A stretch of 10,603 nucleotides of DNA from an uncultured Caulobacteraceae bacterium. Lineage in GTDB: Bacteria > Pseudomonadota > Alphaproteobacteria > Caulobacterales > Caulobacteraceae. The translations under genes were made by a program, and so were the position numbers. The stretch lies in the NCBI GenBank assembly GCA_903884915.1, contig CAISGS010000230.1, forward strand, positions 1-10,603. Reading direction: 5' to 3'. This document shows positions 7,497 to 10,603 of the stretch, piece by piece. Below the pieces are notes generated by a model that had not been told where the DNA came from, made no database searches, and was given only the letters and a program-made list of their open reading frames with translations. Each line of letters starts with the position of its first letter. Position 1 is the stretch's first letter.

Positions 7497-8864
7497 ATGT
7501 CGATTCAGATTGCTGAAAAATCCGTTGATGGTCTTAGCCGCGTCTACGCGGTGTCGATCTCTGCCGTAGAGCTGGCCGAGCGCCAGGACAAGCGGATCAA
7601 AGAGATCGCGCCTCAGATGCAGCTTAAGGGCTTTCGCCCCGGCAAGGTGCCTGTGGCCCATGTCCGCCGCGTCCACGGCAAGTCGATCTTGGGCGAGGTC
7701 GTGGAAACACTGCTGACCGAAACCAACCAAAAGATCATCGACGACAATAAGCTGCGCCCAGCGGCCCAACCGGACTTTAATCCTGTGTCCGATATGGACG
7801 CGGTGATGAACGGCACGGCCGATCTGGCCTATGAGTTCTCGGTCGAGCTGATGCCCGACTTTGAGCCCGTTGATCCTGCGACCCTGGAACTGACCCGTCC
7901 GGTCTATAAGCCTTCCGACGTGGAAGTGGACGAGGCGCTGGCGGAACTGGCCGCTCAGAACAAGACCTACGAGCCGCGCAAGGGCAAGACCGTCAAGGCC
8001 AAGAAGGATGACATGGTCGTCATCGACTTCATCGGCCGCATCGATGGCGTCGCCTTCGATGGTGGCACGGCGACGGACAGCGAGCTGGTGCTCGGTTCGG
8101 GCCAGTTCATCCCGGGCTTTGAAGACCAACTGGTTGGTGCCAAGCCTGAAGAGGTCCGCACCATCTCTGTGACCTTCCCTGAGGACTATCAGGCCGAGAG
8201 CCTGAAGGGCAAAAATGCCGAGTTCGAAGTGACCGTCAAAGAGGTCAAGGCGCCCGGCGACACCAAGCTTGACGACGCCTTTGCTGAAAAGCTTGGCCTC
8301 TCCAGCCTTGAGACCCTGAAGGACGCCCTGCGCGGTCAGATCGAACAACAATACACCTCGGCCTCGCGCTTCAAGCTGAAGCGGGCCCTGCTTGACGTTC
8401 TGGACACCAAGCACGACTTCGCCCTGCCACCGCGCATGGTTGAAGCCGAGTTCGACGTGATCTGGCAGCAGGTCCAAGCCGACAAGGAAAGCGGTGGCCT
8501 GTCGCCGGAAGACGAGGGCAAGACGGAAGACCAGCTGAAGGGCGAATATCGCAAGATCGCCGAGCGCCGCGTGCGTTTGGGTCTGGTCTTGGCCGAGATT
8601 GGCCGCACTCAGAACGTGACCGTCACCGAGCAGGAAATGCTGGGTGCCATGCGTCAGGAGGCCATGCGCTATCGTGGCCAAGAGCAGCAGGTGTTCGAGT
8701 TCTTCCGCAGCAATCCAAATGCTCAAGCTCAGCTTCGCGCGCCGCTTTACGAGGACAAGGTCGTCGACCTGATCTTCGAAAAGGCCAAGGTCACGGATAC
8801 CGAAGTGTCCAAGGAAGAGCTGATGCAGGACGACGACATGCCTGAGGGCTATGGCGACGCCTAA
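7497..8864 (+). CDS. tig: Trigger factor, ribosome-associated chaperone and peptidyl-prolyl isomerase
   Basis: Binds the ribosome near the exit tunnel and shields nascent chains; it also catalyses prolyl isomerisation. The 455-residue protein has the three family domains. The N-terminal domain (about 1-150) carries the ribosome-docking signature GFRPGKVP (45-52). The FKBP-type isomerase domain (about 168-255) includes [20 protein letters not shown] (from 171) and [11 protein letters not shown] (from about 202). The helical C-terminal chaperone domain runs to about 430 and ends in an acidic tail ([16 protein letters not shown]). Length is typical. The ATG at 7497 has only a weak GGA about 12 bases upstream, but [15 protein letters not shown] fits the family start. 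A strong terminator follows 25 bases after the stop; clpP is next on the same strand, the common tig-clpP order. Confidence 0.97.
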   Translation: MSIQIAEKSVDGLSRVYAVSISAVELAERQDKRIKEIAPQMQLKGFRPGKVPVAHVRRVHGKSILGEVVETLLTETNQKIIDDNKLRPAAQPDFNPVSDMDAVMNGTADLAYEFSVELMPDFEPVDPATLELTRPVYKPSDVEVDEALAELAAQNKTYEPRKGKTVKAKKDDMVVIDFIGRIDGVAFDGGTATDSELVLGSGQFIPGFEDQLVGAKPEEVRTISVTFPEDYQAESLKGKNAEFEVTVKEVKAPGDTKLDDAFAEKLGLSSLETLKDALRGQIEQQYTSASRFKLKRALLDVLDTKHDFALPPRMVEAEFDVIWQQVQADKESGGLSPEDEGKTEDQLKGEYRKIAERRVRLGLVLAEIGRTQNVTVTEQEMLGAMRQEAMRYRGQEQQVFEFFRSNPNAQAQLRAPLYEDKVVDLIFEKAKVTDTEVSKEELMQDDDMPEGYGDA

Positions 8865-8884
8865 TTGGCCGCTGGCTAGACTTT

Positions 8885-8925
8885 AAAAGAGGGCGCTGAT
8901 CCGCAGGGGTTGGCGCCCTTTTTTT
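8885..8925 (+). terminator. Intrinsic terminator after tig
   Basis: AGGGCGC (8890-8896) pairs with GCGCCCT (8913-8919), followed by a run of seven T (8919-8925). The upstream AAAAG (8885-8889) can pair with the T-run and would let it act on the minus strand too. It separates the tig and clpP transcripts. Confidence 0.9.
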
Positions 8926-8947
8926 CCGATCAAACGCTTTTGGTTGG

Positions 8948-8986
8948 GTTGCACGACTTGCAACATGGCCGTGGGCACGCAATATC
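8948..8986 (+). promoter_or_regulatory. Candidate clpP promoter with overlapping dyad
   Basis: TTGCAA (8958-8963) and AATATC (8981-8986) with a 17-base spacer would start transcription near 8993. The perfect inverted repeat GTTGCA-N5-TGCAAC (8948-8964) overlaps the -35 and is a possible operator. It does not resemble the sigma-32 (CTTGAA/CCCCAT) pattern. The -10 is weak. Confidence 0.35.
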
Positions 8987-8997
8987 CAAGACAGCCT

Positions 8998-9011
8998 GCT
9001 TCGCGCGAAGC
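8998..9011. other. 14-base perfect palindrome in the clpP leader
   Basis: GCTTCGCGCGAAGC reads the same on both strands. In RNA it would form a short stem with a tight loop, about 17 bases before the ribosome binding site of clpP. Role unknown. Confidence 0.5.
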
Positions 9012-9027
9012 GGCTCTTAGCGCAGAT

Positions 9028-9034
9028 GAGAAGG
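9028..9034 (+). promoter_or_regulatory. Ribosome binding site deciding the clpP start
   Basis: GAGAAGG lies 5 bases before the ATG at 9040. It supports this start over the in-frame ATG at 8965 and TTG at 8944. Confidence 0.8.
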
Positions 9035-9039
9035 CACCC

Positions 9040-9687
9040 ATGATTGATCACCAAGCCACTATGATGAATCTCGTCCCTATGGTCGTCGAGCAATCGAGCC
9101 GGGGCGAGCGCGCCTTTGACATCTTTTCGCGGTTGCTGCGCGAGCGGATCATTTTCCTGAACGGCCCGATCGATGACGGCGTCTCGGCGTTGGTCTGTGC
9201 TCAGTTGCTGTTCTTGGAATCGGAAAATCCCAAGAAGGAAATTTCGATGTACATCAACTCGCCCGGCGGGATGGTGACCTCCGGTTTGGCCATCTATGAC
9301 ACGATGCAGTATATCAAGAGCCCGGTCTCGACCGTCTGTATGGGTATGGCCGCCTCGATGGGGTCGTTCCTGCTGATGGCCGGTGCGCCCGGACAGCGCG
9401 TCGCTTTGCCCAATGCCCGCATCATGCTGCACCAGCCCTCGGGCGGCTTCCGGGGTCAGGCCTCGGACATTGAGCGCCACGCTGAAGACATCATCAAGAC
9501 CAAGCGCCGCTTGAACGAGCTCTATGCCAAACATTGCGGCCAGCCCTTGGAAGTGGTGGAGCGTACGCTCGACCGTGACCACTTCATGGACGCCGAAGAA
9601 TCCAAGACCTGGGGCATTGTCGACCACGTCTATGCCACTCGCGAAGCGGCTGAAGGCGGCGAGAAGGACGACGATAAGAAGGACTAG
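9040..9687 (+). CDS. clpP: ATP-dependent Clp protease proteolytic subunit
   Basis: Serine protease that forms a double heptameric barrel and degrades substrates fed by ClpA or ClpX; essential for cell-cycle proteolysis in Caulobacter by established knowledge. The 215-residue protein carries the catalytic triad Ser106 in GMAASMGSF, His131 in IMLHQPSGG and Asp180 in DRD, with spacing identical to the known S97/H122/D171 triad of E. coli. The N-terminal segment [21 protein letters not shown] and the handle region [16 protein letters not shown] are typical. The C-terminus is a charged tail ([10 protein letters not shown]). The start at 9040 is fixed by GAGAAGG; the longer in-frame form would add 25 to 32 residues lacking family similarity. 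clpX, often next in this cluster, is not here; the next gene is convergent tlyA. Confidence 0.97.
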   Translation: MIDHQATMMNLVPMVVEQSSRGERAFDIFSRLLRERIIFLNGPIDDGVSALVCAQLLFLESENPKKEISMYINSPGGMVTSGLAIYDTMQYIKSPVSTVCMGMAASMGSFLLMAGAPGQRVALPNARIMLHQPSGGFRGQASDIERHAEDIIKTKRRLNELYAKHCGQPLEVVERTLDRDHFMDAEESKTWGIVDHVYATREAAEGGEKDDDKKD

Positions 9688-9697
9688 GTCTGATTGG

Positions 9698-9734
9698 TCT
9701 TCCTCGTGCTTCGACAGGCTCAGCATGAGGAAGA
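9698..9734. repeat. REP-like palindrome, copy 1
   Basis: A 37-base unit starting 10 bases after the clpP stop. Outer arms TCTTCCTC (9698-9705) and GAGGAAGA (9727-9734) pair perfectly, and an inner TGCT/AGCA stem encloses the core TCGACAGGCTC. This core is familiar from alphaproteobacterial extragenic palindromes. It may also end or stabilise the clpP transcript. Confidence 0.85.
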
Positions 9735-9735
9735 T

Positions 9736-9774
9736 CGGTAGGCGTTGGATTTCCCATTCCTCGTCGTCCTACCG
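9736..9774. repeat. Inverted repeat linking REP copies 1 and 2
   Basis: CGGTAGG (9736-9742) and CCTACCG (9768-9774) are perfect 7-base arms around a 25-base loop. They abut the inner arms of copies 1 and 2, so the pairing can extend to GAGGAAG/CTTCCTC with a 2-base bulge (9727-9742 with 9768-9781). Confidence 0.7.
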
Positions 9775-9809
9775 CTTCCTCGTGCTTCGACAGGTTCAGC
9801 ATGAGGAAG
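9775..9809. repeat. REP-like palindrome, copy 2 (same orientation as copy 1)
   Basis: CTTCCTC (9775-9781) pairs with GAGGAAG (9803-9809), with inner TGCT/AGCA. It differs from copy 1 in the core by GGTTC for GGCTC. Confidence 0.85.
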
Positions 9810-9834
9810 AGTGAGATGTCCGCACTGTTCCATT

Positions 9835-9869
9835 CCTTCTTATCCTGAGCCTGTCGAAGGACGAGGAGG
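9835..9869. repeat. REP-like palindrome, copy 3 (inverted)
   Basis: Reverse-complement copy of the same unit. Read on the minus strand the inner stem is TCCT/AGGA where copies 1 and 2 have TGCT/AGCA, a paired change that keeps the hairpin. The outer arms are more diverged. It ends 6 bases from the tlyA stop. Confidence 0.8.
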
Positions 9870-9875
9870 CTTCTC

Positions 9876-10603
9876 TTACCCCTTCACCGCCCAGACCAGA
9901 TATTCCACATTGCCGTCGCCGCCGGTGATCAGGCTCTCAATCCGGTCGCGGACGGTCCAGCCGAACTTAACCAGCCACTGTTCAACGGCCTCAGCCGTCG
10001 CTTGGCGCGTGGCCTCGTCGCGCACGATGCCGCCCTTGCCGACAAGGTCAGGCCCGGCCTCGAACTGCGGCTTGATCAGCGCGATCAGGTCCGCGCCCGC
10101 CTCAGCCAAATCCAGCGCAGCGGGCAAGACCTTGGCCAAGCCGATGAAACTGGCATCACAAACGACCAAAGTGATGGGCTCAGCGATCAGCGCGCGGTCG
10201 AGGATGCGTGCATCGGTCCGTTCGAGGTTGATCACCCGCTGATCGCTGGCCAAACGGGGATGCATCTGGCCTTGACCGACATCGACCGCATAGACCCGCG
10301 CCGCGCCTCGAATCAAGCAAACTTCGGTAAAGCCACCCGTGGAGGCGCCAACATCAATGACACGGCGACCTTCAACCCGGATGGGCCAGTGGTTGAGCGC
10401 GTGCTCGAGCTTCAAGGCCCCTCGGCCAACATAGGGGTGGGCGGCGACGGCATCGATGGGGGCGTCTGGCTCAATCAATTCCGATGGCTTCTTTAGGACC
10501 TGCCCCGCGACCCGCACGCCGCCCGCCTCAATCGCAGCGCGAGCCTTGGCGCGGCTGTCAAACAGGCCGCGTTCGACCAAAACCAGATCAGCACGAATTT
10601 TAG
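9876..10603 (-). CDS. tlyA: TlyA family S4/FtsJ-type RNA 2'-O-methyltransferase, 5' end outside window
   Basis: The TlyA family methylates ribose 2'-OH of rRNA using S-adenosylmethionine; members have often been annotated as hemolysin A. The frame is open to the window end, beginning KIRADLVLVERGLFDSR, so only one or a few N-terminal residues are probably missing; the internal TTG at 10580 is not a credible start. An S4 RNA-binding domain covers roughly the first 65 residues (SRAKARAAIEAGGVRVAG). The FtsJ-like domain follows, with K in GRGALKLEHAL, the SAM motif VIDVGASTGGFTEV, D in VVCDASFIG, K in ALIKPQFEAG and E in GNVEYLVW, completing the K-D-K-E set. It is convergent with clpP across the REP repeats. 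Specificity for 16S, 23S or both is not readable here. Confidence 0.92.
   Translation of the reverse strand, partial: KIRADLVLVERGLFDSRAKARAAIEAGGVRVAGQVLKKPSELIEPDAPIDAVAAHPYVGRGALKLEHALNHWPIRVEGRRVIDVGASTGGFTEVCLIRGAARVYAVDVGQGQMHPRLASDQRVINLERTDARILDRALIAEPITLVVCDASFIGLAKVLPAALDLAEAGADLIALIKPQFEAGPDLVGKGGIVRDEATRQATAEAVEQWLVKFGWTVRDRIESLITGGDGNVEYLVWAVKG

Noticed and set aside
7434..8726. A 430-codon minus-strand open frame opposite tig
   Set aside because: Shadow of trigger factor, produced by codon bias in a G+C-rich gene; no family features.
8944..9039. N-terminal extension of ClpP from TTG 8944 or ATG 8965
   Set aside because: No family similarity, and the strong RBS is placed for the ATG at 9040; the region also holds the likely promoter.
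8791..9726. A 311-codon minus-strand open frame over clpP
   Set aside because: Antisense to clpP; its N-terminal LSLSKHEE-type stretch is just translated REP sequence, a known source of false proteins.
9698..9869. REP cluster as a CRISPR array
   Set aside because: Units are hairpin palindromes with mixed orientation and unequal spacing, only three copies, and no cas genes.
9811..10242. A 143-codon plus-strand open frame beginning in the REP cluster
   Set aside because: The PEPVEGRGG-type stretch is translated repeat sequence and the rest is antisense to tlyA.

Overview
This window looks like core chromosome of an alphaproteobacterium, most likely order Caulobacterales. The evidence is a glnB-glnA operon lying close to a tRNA-Leu, tig, clpP cluster, moderately high G+C genes, and extragenic palindromes with a CTTCGACAGGCTCAG core of the kind common in Caulobacterales and Sphingomonadales. 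The genus is not resolved. The assignment rests on recalled family knowledge and gene order, not on a database search.

Layout, left to right. (1) 1-1285, minus strand: nitrogen assimilation operon, glnB (PII signal protein) followed by glnA (glutamine synthetase, 3' end cut by the window edge). (2) 1286-1659: divergent control region. (3) 1660-3068, plus strand: a two-gene unit, a histidine-phosphatase family protein followed after 5 bases by a stand-alone ADP-dependent NAD(P)H-hydrate dehydratase (nnrD). (4) 3071-3586, minus strand: a DUF1003 membrane protein, tail to tail with nnrD with 2 bases between the stops. (5) 3843-7110, plus strand: an exported pair, a DUF1800 lipoprotein with a poly-Gly linker and a DUF1501 protein with a Tat-type signal; neither family has an established function known to me. 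(6) 7188-7272: tRNA-Leu(UAG). (7) 7497-9687, plus strand: trigger factor (tig), a strong intrinsic terminator, then clpP with its own candidate promoter. (8) 9698-9869: three REP-like hairpin repeats between convergent genes. (9) 9876-10603, minus strand: a TlyA-type RNA 2'-O-methyltransferase whose 5' end lies outside the window.

Functional links. PII and glutamine synthetase form a standard nitrogen-control pair. Trigger factor handles nascent chains and ClpP degrades misfolded or tagged proteins, so tig-clpP is a proteostasis cluster; the terminator between them suggests separate control. NnrD repairs hydrated NAD(P)H and is probably translationally coupled to the upstream phosphatase. The DUF1800/DUF1501 pair is the least understood part. 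I see no phage, integrase, insertion sequence, CRISPR array or toxin-antitoxin system, and no clear sign of a wholly new system. The best leads are the DUF1800/DUF1501 pair, the phosphatase-nnrD unit, the REP cluster with its alternative folds, and several dyads overlapping candidate promoters.
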